64,000 nt of DNA from JAWKOK01 sp963765875 (GTDB lineage Bacteria > Chloroflexota > Anaerolineae > Caldilineales > Caldilineaceae): NCBI GenBank assembly GCA_963765875.1, contig CAVXYK010000025.1:186001-250000 (forward strand). The letters are read 5' to 3'. Shown here piece by piece: positions 25,469 to 34,677 of the stretch. The notes under the pieces were generated by a model, which was not told where the DNA came from, made no database searches, and was given only the letters and a program-made list of their open reading frames with translations. A program made the translations under genes and the position numbers. The stretch's first letter is position 1. Each line of letters opens with the position of its first letter.

Positions 25469-27436
25469 TTGTCGCATGGAACTGGCTGGTTCCGCTATAT
25501 CAGCTACGACGAATCAAAAGGCAAGGCAACCGTTGACCGTTCGCTTCTGCGACGCGTCGGCGGCTATGCCAGACCACACATCGGGTCCGTACTCGTTGTG
25601 CTTGTTACCATTCTGAGCATTTCACTGCTGGAACTGATTCCCCCTTTGCTCTATCGCGACCTGATCGACAACGTACTGCCTAATGGCGATGTGCGTCGGC
25701 TGAATCTGCTTGCACTGGCTATGCTGGCGATCCCGTTAATGACCGGCGCCATCAGTGTCGTTCAGCGCTATTTCAGCGCCATGGCCGGCGAGGGCATCAT
25801 CTTCGACCTGCGCCAGCAGATGTACGATCACCTACAACGGATGTCGCTGCGTTTCTTCACCGACACCAAATCGGGCGAAATTGTCTCGCGCTTTAACAAC
25901 GATGTGGTCGGCGCGCAGAGCGCCATCACCGGCACCGTGCCCAACATCATCACCAACACAGTCACGTTGGTTTCGACACTGGTTGTGATGATCAGCATCG
26001 AGTGGCGATTGACGCTGTTGTCCATTGTCGTGTTGCCGCTCTTTCTCTTCCCGGCACGGCGTGTGGCCCTAACCCTGCGCGGCATCCGGCGCGAGGCGAT
26101 GGAGAACAGCGCCGACATGAGCAACATCATCAACGAGACACTGACCATCAACGGCGCGTTGCTGGTCAAGACCTTTGGCCGCCAGGCACGCGAACTAGAC
26201 CGTTTTCGCAAAGCCGGCGCGGCCGTGCGCGACATCGGCATCCGCCGCGCCAGGGTTGGTCAGCTCTTTTTCATGGGTCTGGGCATCTCGGCCAGCATCG
26301 GCACCGCCATGATCTACTGGGCGGGCGGCCACATGGTCATGAACGATGTGATCACCATCGGCACAATCGTGGCTTTCGTCGCCTACCTAGGCAGGCTCTA
26401 TGGCCCCATCTCATCATTGACCAACGTACAGGTTGAGTTTGCCACGTCGATGGTCAGCTTTGAACGTGTCTTCGAATGGCTCGACCTTCCCCTCGAAATC
26501 GATGATAGGCCGGATGCCATCACATTGGACGAGACCGACGGGCACATTCGCTTCGAGGGCGTCACATTTCGCTATCAAGAAGATCTTCCGCCCACCAACA
26601 TGCCCGACAATCTCGATACAACTGACCGTGACCCGGATGACGATACGGTCGATGATCACGCAGTCGATGGTCCCTCAGAAGAACCGGAAGACGAAGCAAC
26701 AGACGAATCCAACCGGCTCTGGGCATTGGACGATGTCTCCTTCGAGATCGAGCCAGGCCAGTTGGTGGCGCTGGTCGGTCCCAGCGGAGCAGGTAAGACG
26801 ACCGTCACCTACATGCTACCGCGTCTCTATGATCCGACCGAGGGCCGAATCACCCTTGATGGACACAACCTACGTGACGTCACGCTGGTATCGCTGGCCG
26901 ATCAGATCGGCATGGTGACCCAGGAGACCTACCTTTTCCATGATTCCATTCGCGCCAACCTGCTCTACGCCAAGCCCGATGCGCGCCAAGATGAGTTGGA
27001 GGCTGCCTGCAAGGCGGCCAACATTCACGACCTGATCATGTCATTGTCGGAAGGCTACGACACAGTCACAGGCGAACGGGGATATCGGCTGAGCGGCGGC
27101 GAAAAGCAGCGGCTGGCCATCGCCAGGGTGATTCTCAAAGACCCCCGCATTCTGGTATTGGACGAGGCCACCTCGCACCTGGATTCCCAGAGCGAGGCGC
27201 TCATTCAGGCGGCCCTGGTTCCCTTGCTGGCCGGGCGCACCAGCCTGGTCATTGCCCATCGGCTCTCCACCATTCTGGCAGCCGACAAGATCCTGGTGAT
27301 GGAACAGGGACGCTTGGTTGAGCAAGGCACCCATGCGGAGTTGATGGAAGCAGCAGGTCTCTACGCCCACCTCTATAAGACCCAGTTCAGCAGTGAGCCG
27401 ATCAACGGTAGCGATAATGCAGCAGGGAACGCATGA
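25469..27436 (+). CDS. ABC exporter half-transporter with acidic insert
   Basis: 655 residues from a TTG at 25469, chosen because GAGGAGG ends 7 nt before it. The membrane part (six helices, about residues 35-310) is of the MsbA/LmrA type. The ATPase carries VGPSGAGKTT, QIGMVTQETYLF (Q-loop), LSGGEKQRLAIARV, RILVLDEATSHLDSQ and IAHRLST. Between the first strand of the ATPase (RFEGVTFRYQEDLPP) and the Walker A is an insert of about 40 residues rich in Asp and Glu (DRDPDDDTVDDH, SEEPEDEATDESN), not normal for the family. Substrate unknown. Confidence 0.85.
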   Translation: MSHGTGWFRYISYDESKGKATVDRSLLRRVGGYARPHIGSVLVVLVTILSISLLELIPPLLYRDLIDNVLPNGDVRRLNLLALAMLAIPLMTGAISVVQRYFSAMAGEGIIFDLRQQMYDHLQRMSLRFFTDTKSGEIVSRFNNDVVGAQSAITGTVPNIITNTVTLVSTLVVMISIEWRLTLLSIVVLPLFLFPARRVALTLRGIRREAMENSADMSNIINETLTINGALLVKTFGRQARELDRFRKAGAAVRDIGIRRARVGQLFFMGLGISASIGTAMIYWAGGHMVMNDVITIGTIVAFVAYLGRLYGPISSLTNVQVEFATSMVSFERVFEWLDLPLEIDDRPDAITLDETDGHIRFEGVTFRYQEDLPPTNMPDNLDTTDRDPDDDTVDDHAVDGPSEEPEDEATDESNRLWALDDVSFEIEPGQLVALVGPSGAGKTTVTYMLPRLYDPTEGRITLDGHNLRDVTLVSLADQIGMVTQETYLFHDSIRANLLYAKPDARQDELEAACKAANIHDLIMSLSEGYDTVTGERGYRLSGGEKQRLAIARVILKDPRILVLDEATSHLDSQSEALIQAALVPLLAGRTSLVIAHRLSTILAADKILVMEQGRLVEQGTHAELMEAAGLYAHLYKTQFSSEPINGSDNAAGNA

Positions 27437-27513
27437 GGCGTTGCATGACGTTACGTGGCATGAAACTACGCAACAAACCGTATCCTAGACCACTGGTCTT
27501 TTGCCCTTGAAAT

Positions 27514-27522
27514 TGGTATACT
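27514..27522 (+). promoter_or_regulatory. candidate extended -10 promoter of ftsH
   Basis: TGG followed by TATACT at 27517-27522 forms an extended -10 element; no good -35 lies 17 bp upstream. The predicted start is near 27529, about 167 nt before the gene. Confidence 0.35.
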
Positions 27523-27695
27523 GGGCGCTGATCTAGTCTTGATTTGCTTCAACTTGAATCGTGACCGTGCTACGTTACGGAGCAATGGTCACTTAGTCGC
27601 ATTTTCGCTGCCCCCGCGCAACCCGACCGGGTGCGCATCTTCGATAGGCAGCCCGAAAAGCGGCAACCGGACAGGACCCTGTCGCGGAGGAATGA

Positions 27696-29544
27696 ATGAA
27701 AGGCAACTGGAGCCGAAATGCGTTTGTCTACCTCTTGATCGTGGTGGCCGGCGCAGCGCTGTTTTTTAATATCTATCGCCCCACCGAAGAGCCGCAACAG
27801 ATTTCGCTGAGTCAATTAGCCCGAATCGATCGAAGAGGGCAATGTCGATAGCATCTCGGTGAATGACCAGGAAGTGCTTGTTACAACTGACGGCAGCGAA
27901 CAGCCGGTAGTCACCCGTCGCGAAGAGGGGACGCCGCTGACAGAGACGCTGAGCGGCATGGGCGTCAGCTCGGACCAGTTGGCCAACGTAGACATTACCT
28001 ACGAAGCGCCCGGCAACAGCGCCAACTGGCTTGCCCTTCTGCTCAACCTGCTGCCGCTGGTCTTTATTGTCGGCCTCTTTTTCATCCTCTTTCGCCAGAC
28101 GCAAGGCAGCAACAACCAGGCCATGTCATTCGGCAAGAGCAAGGCGCGCGTCTTCACAGGGGACCGCCCTACGGTCGTCTTTGATGATGTGGCGGGCGCC
28201 GACGAAGCCAAGCAGGAACTGGAGGAAGTGGTTGAATTTCTGCAGGAACCGCAGAAGTTCGCAGCCCTGGGCGCGCGCATTCCCAAGGGTGTATTGTTGG
28301 TGGGACCGCCCGGCACCGGCAAGACGCTGATGGCCAAGGCCGTTTCCGGCGAGGCCGGCGTGCCCTTCTTCAGCATCTCTGGTTCCGAGTTCGTCGAAAT
28401 GTTTGTGGGCGTCGGGGCCAGCCGTGTCCGCGACCTCTTTGAGCAGGCCAAGCGCAATAGCCCATGCATCATTTTCATTGATGAAATCGATGCGGTGGGT
28501 CGCTATCGAGGCACCGGTCTGGGCGGCTCTCACGATGAGCGTGAACAGACCTTGAACCAGATTTTGGTTGAGATGGACGGCTTCGGCACCGACACCAACG
28601 TCATCCTGATTGCTGCCACAAACCGGCCCGACATTCTCGATCCGGCCCTGTTGCGGCCTGGTCGATTTGACCGTCGTGTGACAATGGATCGGCCCGATAT
28701 CAAGGGCCGCCGAGCGATCCTTGACGTGCATGTCAAGGGCAAACCCATCGCACCCGATGCAGATCTGGATCGAATCGCTCGCCAGACACCCGGCTTCGTG
28801 GGCGCAGACCTTGAGAATGTAGTCAACGAGGCCGCGATTCTTGCCGCCCGACGCAACAAACGAGCCATCGGCATGTATGAGTTGCAGGAAGCCGTCGAAC
28901 GCATCGGCATGGGCGGACCGGAGCGACGAAGCCGGCTGATGACGCAGCGAGAGAAGGAGTTGGTCGCCTATCACGAGGCCGGACACGCTGTCGTCGCACA
29001 GATGTGCGAGAACTCTGACCCGATCCAGAAGATCACCATTGTGCCGCGTGGTCAGGCCGGGGGCTATCTCTGGCAGGTTGCCGACCACGACCGGGTACTG
29101 GCCTCTCGCTCCTACTTTGAGGATCGGATTGCCGTAGCCCTGGGCGGACGGGTCGCAGAAGAGCTGATCTTCGGCGATATTTCCAGCGGGGCGAGCGCCG
29201 ACATACAGGCCTTAACCGGCATCGCCCGTTCCATGGTGACCAAATATGGAATGAGTGCAGAGATGGGACCACTCCAATTCGGTCAGCAGGAAGAGATGGT
29301 CTTCCTCGGTCGTGATCTTGCCGAACAGCGAGATTATAGCGAAGAAGTGGCCGAAAAATTGGATGAAGAAGTCTACACAATTGTCGATTTTGCTTACCGT
29401 CGAGTACAGGCGATGTTGAGCGCAAACATCGACAAACTGCATGCCGTCGCCAACGCGCTGCTAGAGCGTGAGACGTTAGATACTGAAGAGTTTGAAGAAG
29501 TCTTCATGGGCGGCCCTGAACAAGGTGCTGCGGTCCCAGCGTAG
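27696..29544 (+). CDS. ftsH: ATP-dependent zinc metalloprotease FtsH, one frameshift
   Basis: GGAGG lies 5 nt before the ATG at 27696. The first part (MKGNWSRNAFVYLLIVVAGA, first membrane helix) is in one frame up to about 27830; the rest (GNVDSISVNDQEVLVTTDG onward) is in the next. Then come the periplasmic-type domain, a second helix near 28026-28085, the AAA module with GPPGTGKT, IIFIDEIDAVG and the RPGRFDR arginine region, and the protease motif HEAGHAV with its third zinc ligand in the ASADIQALT region. It degrades membrane and regulatory proteins. A perfect terminator follows at 29576-29619. About 615 residues in all. Confidence 0.92.
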
Positions 29545-29575
29545 ACTACGAACTAGACAATTAACCTTGAAAGAG

Positions 29576-29619
29576 AAGATAGCGAAATCGATGACATCTC
29601 ATCGATTTCGCTATCTTTT
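29576..29619 (+). terminator. intrinsic terminator of ftsH
   Basis: Perfect 19-bp stem: arms 29576-29594 and 29599-29617 (AAGATAGCGAAATCGATGA and complement) with a CATC loop, followed by TTTT ending at 29619. It lies 32 bp after the ftsH stop and could also end transcripts from the convergent gene. Confidence 0.85.
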
Positions 29620-29660
29620 GGTTTCAATCTGACTGGGCTCCGCTAATGATTGAGCGTATT

Positions 29661-29741
29661 GGCTGAAACCGGATGCTAGCGATGAGAATCGCCCTCAGGC
29701 GCTCTTACCCCAGCCGCTGAAGCAGCCTTTCATTGATAGCG
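29661..29741 (+). repeat. REP-like element, copy C
   Basis: GGCTGAAACCGGATGCTAGC followed by GAGAATCGCCCTCAGGCGC and CAGCCGCTGAAGCAGCC; matches copies A (1-48) and B (3424-3662) in order. It lies between ftsH and the convergent EamA-like gene. Confidence 0.55.
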
Positions 29742-29831
29742 GGGGGTTTCCCGGAATCTGAAACGTCAATGGGACCTGAACTGAAAGCTCAGCGGGATCA
29801 TGAGTTTCGTAGGATTGATTCTGCACGCAAT

Positions 29832-30197
29832 TTAGCTGCGGCTGAGCAGCGCAACGCCGATGCAGATGACGAAAACACCTGCCCATCGCATCCCTGACAC
29901 TTGTTCGCCCAGGAAGAATGCGCTGACCAGGGTCACCACCACGTACCCCAGACTCAGTGCCGGGTAGGCGTAGCTCAGATCAACGCGACTCAACAGGATG
30001 AGCCAGAATATGCTGCCGGCCGCATAGGCGCCCACGCCCGCAATCACAAACGGATTGGTAAACGCTCTGGCCAAGCTGCCTACCAAGAGGCTCATGTCGC
30101 CGGAAATCTCCCCGACGGTCATCATGCCACGTTTCATCAAGTACTGACCGGCGACATTGAATGTCACCGTGACCAGCAGCAATAGCGACTGCTTCAT
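29832..30197 (-). CDS. small EamA/SMR-type transporter
   Basis: 121 residues with four hydrophobic helices (about 3-22, 42-65, 68-90, 97-118). LSRVDLSYAYPALSLGYVVV and SAFFLGEQVSGMRWAGVFVI are typical of the drug/metabolite transporter superfamily half-size members (SMR or ArnE-like). Such proteins act as dimers in the inner membrane. Substrate unknown. It stands alone, convergent with ftsH. Confidence 0.75.
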   Translation of the reverse strand: MKQSLLLLVTVTFNVAGQYLMKRGMMTVGEISGDMSLLVGSLARAFTNPFVIAGVGAYAAGSIFWLILLSRVDLSYAYPALSLGYVVVTLVSAFFLGEQVSGMRWAGVFVICIGVALLSRS

Positions 30198-30368
30198 TAG
30201 GCGGATGCCCCCATAACTGACGATAATTCCACTGCAATAAACCCGAATATTGTAACGCAGACCGGGCAGAGCGTCGAATTGTGTCAGTTACATTGTCGTT
30301 GAGATCGTGATCAGGTTGCAGAGCGAATAATCCGCCACAGATTCACTTCCCATGCCCATGTCAACCAG

Positions 30369-31493
30369 CTACTCATCACCCAGACAAACACCGATATCAC
30401 GTGCGGCCTGCATCCACTCATGATCCAACGGAACCGTACGACGCTTGCCGACCACATCCTTCAAGGGGACGGCCACGGTGGTGTCGCCATGCGAAGCGAC
30501 CATGACGCCGAATAGGCCCTGGTTGATGTAAGAAGCAGTGGCCGTCCCCAGGCGCGTCGCCAGTAACCTGTCGGCAGCAGACGGCGTACCACCCCGTTGC
30601 AAGTGGCCCAGAATTGTCACACGTGATTCAAGTCCGGTAAGCTCTTCGAGTTCGCCAGACAGTTTGAGCGTCCGGTTGTGCAAGCGCCCCTTGACGCTGT
30701 CCAAGTGAGTTTTGGCCGCGACTTTCTCCTTGTCGCCCTTGGCTTCCTTTTTGCCCACCTTCGCATTGGCCAGAGCCGCTGCATCATCGGTGGACATTGC
30801 GCCTTCAGAGACGGCAACAATGCTGAAACCGCTGCCCCGTCGCTGTCTGCGCCGCAGTTTCTCGGCCACGACGTTGATGTCATAGTTGATTTCAGGCAAA
30901 AGTATGACATCGGCCCCGCCGGCAATGCCTGCCCCCAAAGCCAACCAACCGGCATTGTGACCCATCAGCTCGACAACAATGATGCGATGGTGGCTGTGGG
31001 CAGTACTGTGCAGTCGATCGATGGCCTCGGTGGCAATGCCCAAAGCTGTGTCAAACCCGAAGGTCATGTCGGTCATGGCGACATCGTTGTCAATGGTCTT
31101 GGGCAACGTAATGACGTTCAGTCCATGCTTGGCGAGGTGATAGGCATTCTTCTGGGTGCCGCCGCCACCCAGACAGACCAGTGCATCCAAATGGTGCTTC
31201 TCATATGTTTCAACCATGACGCTTGTCATGTCCATGGTCTGATCACCGACGGGCATGCGGTGTGGTTTGTCACGACTCGTCCCCAGAATCGTGCCGCCCA
31301 GGGTGAGGATGCCGGACAGCTCGGGGCCTGGAAGGCGCACGATACGATCCTGCATGAGGCCGCGAAAGCCGTCTCGGAAACCGATGAGTTGCATGCCGTA
31401 CGTGCCGATCGCCGCTTTGCCGACGCCGCGAATCGCAGCGTTCAGACCGGGGCTGTCGCCGCCGGCCGTTAAAATCCCTACGTATTGCGCCAT
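30369..31493 (-). CDS. pfkA: 6-phosphofructokinase
   Basis: 374 residues, COG0205 phosphofructokinase. ILTAGGDSPGLNAAIRGV is the N-terminal phosphate site, LPKTIDNDVAMTDMTFGFDT holds the catalytic TIDND, VVELMGHNAGWLALGAG the fructose-6-phosphate MGR-type loop, and ILGHLQRGGTPSAADR the C-terminal site. The nucleotide loop reads CLGGGGTQKNA in place of GGDGS, so the usual Asp is Gly, and the residue before TIDND is Lys. The Lys resembles PPi-using or clade-III enzymes, so the phosphate donor is uncertain. GAGAGG precedes the ATG. Confidence 0.88.
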   Translation of the reverse strand: MAQYVGILTAGGDSPGLNAAIRGVGKAAIGTYGMQLIGFRDGFRGLMQDRIVRLPGPELSGILTLGGTILGTSRDKPHRMPVGDQTMDMTSVMVETYEKHHLDALVCLGGGGTQKNAYHLAKHGLNVITLPKTIDNDVAMTDMTFGFDTALGIATEAIDRLHSTAHSHHRIIVVELMGHNAGWLALGAGIAGGADVILLPEINYDINVVAEKLRRRQRRGSGFSIVAVSEGAMSTDDAAALANAKVGKKEAKGDKEKVAAKTHLDSVKGRLHNRTLKLSGELEELTGLESRVTILGHLQRGGTPSAADRLLATRLGTATASYINQGLFGVMVASHGDTTVAVPLKDVVGKRRTVPLDHEWMQAARDIGVCLGDE

Positions 31494-31619
31494 AGTGTTT
31501 TCCTCTCAAGTAATTTGCCAGATTCAGGCTCTTCCCTATCCGGGTCGCTTATAACTTCTTCGGTCCGTTGATAGGTGGACGCATTTTATCCTGTTTGGGA
31601 CAAAATCGCATTTGTGAGA

Positions 31620-31671
31620 CAGATCAAAATGACGCCGATTTTCCATCGAAAATCGGCGTCATTTTGATCTG
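31620..31671. terminator. perfect 24-bp hairpin
   Basis: Arms 31620-31643 and 31648-31671 (CAGATCAAAATGACGCCGAT and on) are perfectly complementary with a CATC loop and extend a few pairs further with G-U. Likely the terminator of the leftward hemG transcript; the loop is the same as in the ftsH terminator. Confidence 0.7.
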
Positions 31672-31715
31672 TTTCGCTAACACCCAAAAAACTTAAGCTG
31701 AAGACGCTATGAGAA

Positions 31716-31821
31716 CATGACTTCTGTAGGTCCGACTTGCAGTCGGACTAGTTCGGTGGCCTCTGGATCCGTCTGACGTGCGTACCTTGTCACGCTACAA
31801 GCGTGACCTACAAAACTCATG
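31716..31821. repeat. GTAGGTC-word nested inverted repeat
   Basis: Outer arms CATGACTTCTGTAGGTC (31716-31732) and GACCTACAAAACTCATG (31805-31821). Inner hairpins GTCCGACTTGCAGTCGGAC (31730-31748) and GTCACGCTACAAGCGTGAC (31789-31807). Confidence 0.6.
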
Positions 31822-31840
31822 ATCCCGTTGTGCTCTCAGT

Positions 31841-33274
31841 TTAGCTCTGAGTTGCAATCAATTTGTCGACGGTCATCTGGCTCTGGTGAACGCAATCTGG
31901 AATGCCGACACCGCCATAGGGACTGCCCGTCACATAGAGACCGGACGGCAGCGCCGCTTCAATGGCAGCCACGCGATCCAGGTGACCCACATCATATTGC
32001 GGGTTGGAGCGATGCCAGCGGAAAATGCGGTGGAAGAGCGGATCGGTCTTGATGCCCATGATCGACCGCAGCTCCTCTCGTACGATTCGAAGCAGCAGCT
32101 CGTCGTCATGTTCCATCATCTCGGGCCGGCGCGAGCCACCGAAAAAGACACGCAACAGCACGTAGCCTTCGGGCGCCCTGTGATTGAACTTGGTCGACGT
32201 CAACGTGATCGCATTGATGTTGCGTCCCTCGCTACGCGGGATGACCAGGCCAAACCCATTGTAGGGTAGGTCAATCTCGGAGCGGCGAAAGGCCATCGAG
32301 ACTGTGCCGGTACTGACATAGCGAATCTGATTCAAGACATCGACCGCGTCCGGCGCACAATCAGCAATCAACTCGGCTGCGACAAAGGACGGAACGGCCA
32401 TCACAACATTGCGGGCCTGCATCGTCGAGCCGTCAGACAAAGTCAGACTATAGCCGGCGTCACCACTCATGGTCACAGATTGGACGGCAGTATTCAACCG
32501 GCAATCACCCGTCAGGCGTTGACTGAGCGTTGTCACCATTTCGGTCATGCCGCCCTTCAATGACATGAAGACGGATGATGGACGTTTGGGGGCGTCACCG
32601 TTGGAGGGTGGCGGCTTGGGTGCATTCTTGCGTGCCGCCAACATGCCCTTGATCAGGCTGCCATATTTCTTCTCGATGGCGCGGAAGCGCGGGAACGTTG
32701 CCATCACGCTCTGCATCTCAGCCTCAGCATTGTAGATGCCGGACATGAGCGGCTCGGCGATCTTGTCCAATGCCTCATCGCCCAGGCGTCGCTGGATGAA
32801 CTGGGCAAGCGTCTCGTCTTCGTCATCTGTCTTGGCCGGTATGAATAGGTCCATGCCCATACGCATCTTGCCCGCCGGTGAAATCAGTGTAGACATAGCG
32901 AAGGGCGTGAACTTAGTAGGCACGATCAATAGCACACCATCAGGCAATGGCGTTGGCGTGCCCTTATTGAGCACGTAGACCTTGCGCATCTCATTGTTGG
33001 TCGGCAACAGATCGTCATCAAGACCCAACTCACGCGCCAGTTCCAAGCCCCACGGCTTCTGGGTGATGAACGAGTCCGGGCCGCCTTCGACCACAAACTG
33101 AGCGTCATCACCATCATCCTCTGGGACATCCACGTTGACCGTGTCGATCTTGCCGCCCCAGCGCTCGGACGATTCGAGCAATGCATAGGACAGATCGGGC
33201 GCTTTCTCCTGCAGATACCATGCCGTACTCATCCCGGCAATGCCGCCGCCAACAATGACAACATCAACACTCAT
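31841..33274 (-). CDS. protoporphyrinogen oxidase (HemY type)
   Basis: 477 residues. VVIVGGGIAGMSTAWYLQ is the FAD dinucleotide fold; ESSERWGGKIDT and VEGGPDSFITQKPWGLELAR are conserved in HemY-type oxygen-dependent protoporphyrinogen/coproporphyrinogen oxidases; GLYVTGSPYGGVGIPDCVHQ near the end is the C-terminal FAD motif. It oxidises a porphyrinogen in haem synthesis. The ATG at 33274 overlaps the stop of the radical SAM gene (ATGA). The frame is open upstream to 33559 but that part is the shifted frame of the preceding gene. Confidence 0.88.
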   Translation of the reverse strand: MSVDVVIVGGGIAGMSTAWYLQEKAPDLSYALLESSERWGGKIDTVNVDVPEDDGDDAQFVVEGGPDSFITQKPWGLELARELGLDDDLLPTNNEMRKVYVLNKGTPTPLPDGVLLIVPTKFTPFAMSTLISPAGKMRMGMDLFIPAKTDDEDETLAQFIQRRLGDEALDKIAEPLMSGIYNAEAEMQSVMATFPRFRAIEKKYGSLIKGMLAARKNAPKPPPSNGDAPKRPSSVFMSLKGGMTEMVTTLSQRLTGDCRLNTAVQSVTMSGDAGYSLTLSDGSTMQARNVVMAVPSFVAAELIADCAPDAVDVLNQIRYVSTGTVSMAFRRSEIDLPYNGFGLVIPRSEGRNINAITLTSTKFNHRAPEGYVLLRVFFGGSRRPEMMEHDDELLLRIVREELRSIMGIKTDPLFHRIFRWHRSNPQYDVGHLDRVAAIEAALPSGLYVTGSPYGGVGIPDCVHQSQMTVDKLIATQS

Positions 33275-34451
33275 AATTGCAGCACCATCTCCTGGTTCTT
33301 GCCGCGCGTACGCGGTTCGTACGTACAGAACGGTTCTTCGGCCATGTAGTCGGCCGCCATGCCAAAGGCCGCGCGCGGCAGCCGCTACAGACGCCCTTGA
33401 ATTCGCAGATACCGCATTTGCCGCCCAACTGATCCTCATCGCGCAGCTCTTCGAAGAGGGGTGATGCTTCCCAGATCTCCTGGAAAGGCTGATTGCGAAC
33501 GTTGCCTGCCTCGACCGGCAGATAGCCGCACGGGAAGACCTCGCCACGGTGGCTGACAAATGAGACGCCCGTACCGGCCAGGCACCCCTTGGTCATCGCG
33601 TTCATGGCATGCCGTTCACCGGGATGCCCCCCGGGGTGACCACCTGGATGACCACCGGCGCTGCCACCGGCATTCTTCTGTCGATGCATGCTCTCAGGTC
33701 GCTCCCGTGTGATACCTTCACGGCGTTCGGCAGCCTGTCGCTGGCGCACGATGCGGTGATAGTGCGGTGCGCAGGTGGCTTTCAACTCAATGCCGCCTTC
33801 CATTTCGGCGTCGTACATCCAGTTAAGAATCTCTTCGTATTTCTCTGGCGTAATCTGCTGATCCTCTGCGATTTCGACACCGCAGCCGACAGGCACAAGC
33901 AAGAAGAGATGCAACGCAGCAGCGCCAATACCTTTGGCCAAGGCCAGCGTCTCGGGCATCTGGTGGGCATTGTGCTGGGCAACGGTGGTGTTGATCTGGA
34001 ATGGAACGCCTACATCACGCAGGTGTTCAATTCCCTTCATGGCCGCGTCAAATGCACCTGGCCCACGGAAGATGTCGTGGGTGGGCGCATCCGCGCCGTC
34101 AAAGCTCACGCTAACCCGTCGCACGCCGCTCTCCTTGATCTTGCGCGCTACGTCGGCGTCAATTAACGTGCCGTTGGTGGCCAGCGCCACGATCAGATCG
34201 GCATCGCTGGCATAGCGGGCTATCTCAAAGATATCGGGCCGGAAGAGCGGCTCGCCGCCGGAAAGCACAAAAATCGGGCGAGCGAAAGCGGCAATGTCGT
34301 CAATGAGCTTAAAGACCTCGTCGGTCTTGAGATCCTGTGGCATCAACTTATCGGCTATGGTGATGCGCCGGCAATGGATACACTCCAAGTTGCAGCCGGC
34401 GGTGGATTCCCAAAAAACAAGACGAGGTGGTGGATAAATAGCAGATTGCAT
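33271..34451 (-). CDS. radical SAM/SPASM protein of a haem operon, one frameshift
   Basis: About 393 codons. CNLECIHCRR near residue 20 is the CxxxCxxC Fe-S site; FVLSGGEPLFRPDIF the GGE SAM site; the C-terminal SPASM cysteines include CLAGTG, FPCGYLP and CGICEFKGVCSGC. Near 33370 the frame changes: the expected end AFGMAADYMAEEPFC and NQEMVLQL lies in another frame and stops at 33271, overlapping the oxidase ATG. Residues about 268-285 hold a GGHPGGHPGGHPGE repeat, a possible metal-binding insert. It resembles AhbD/NirJ-like enzymes that remove haem propionate carboxyls, but this is inferred from family and neighbour. GGAAAGG precedes the ATG. Confidence 0.8.
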
Positions 34452-34677
34452 GAATATGGGCCTTTCCAAGTTCGCTACAGAGAATCAGAGAAGAGTCCTT
34501 TCTTCTAATCTCTGTAGTCCATAATAATGTACCAGCACTAAGAATTAGAGTAGCACTGATTTCGTTTCCTGTCACAGGTCAGATGTCATGTAAAGACGGG
34601 ACATCTATCCCATTTTGCTTGGGCAAAGAAGGATCTGTTGGGATAGGTCTGATACCTGTACCCACGCGGTGCAACGC

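Larger units (their letters stand above)
31494..31840. other. hairpin-rich gap between pfkA and protoporphyrinogen oxidase
   Basis: No gene. It holds a perfect hairpin (31620-31671) and a word-type inverted repeat (31716-31821), listed separately, and must carry the leftward pfkA promoter. Confidence 0.5.
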
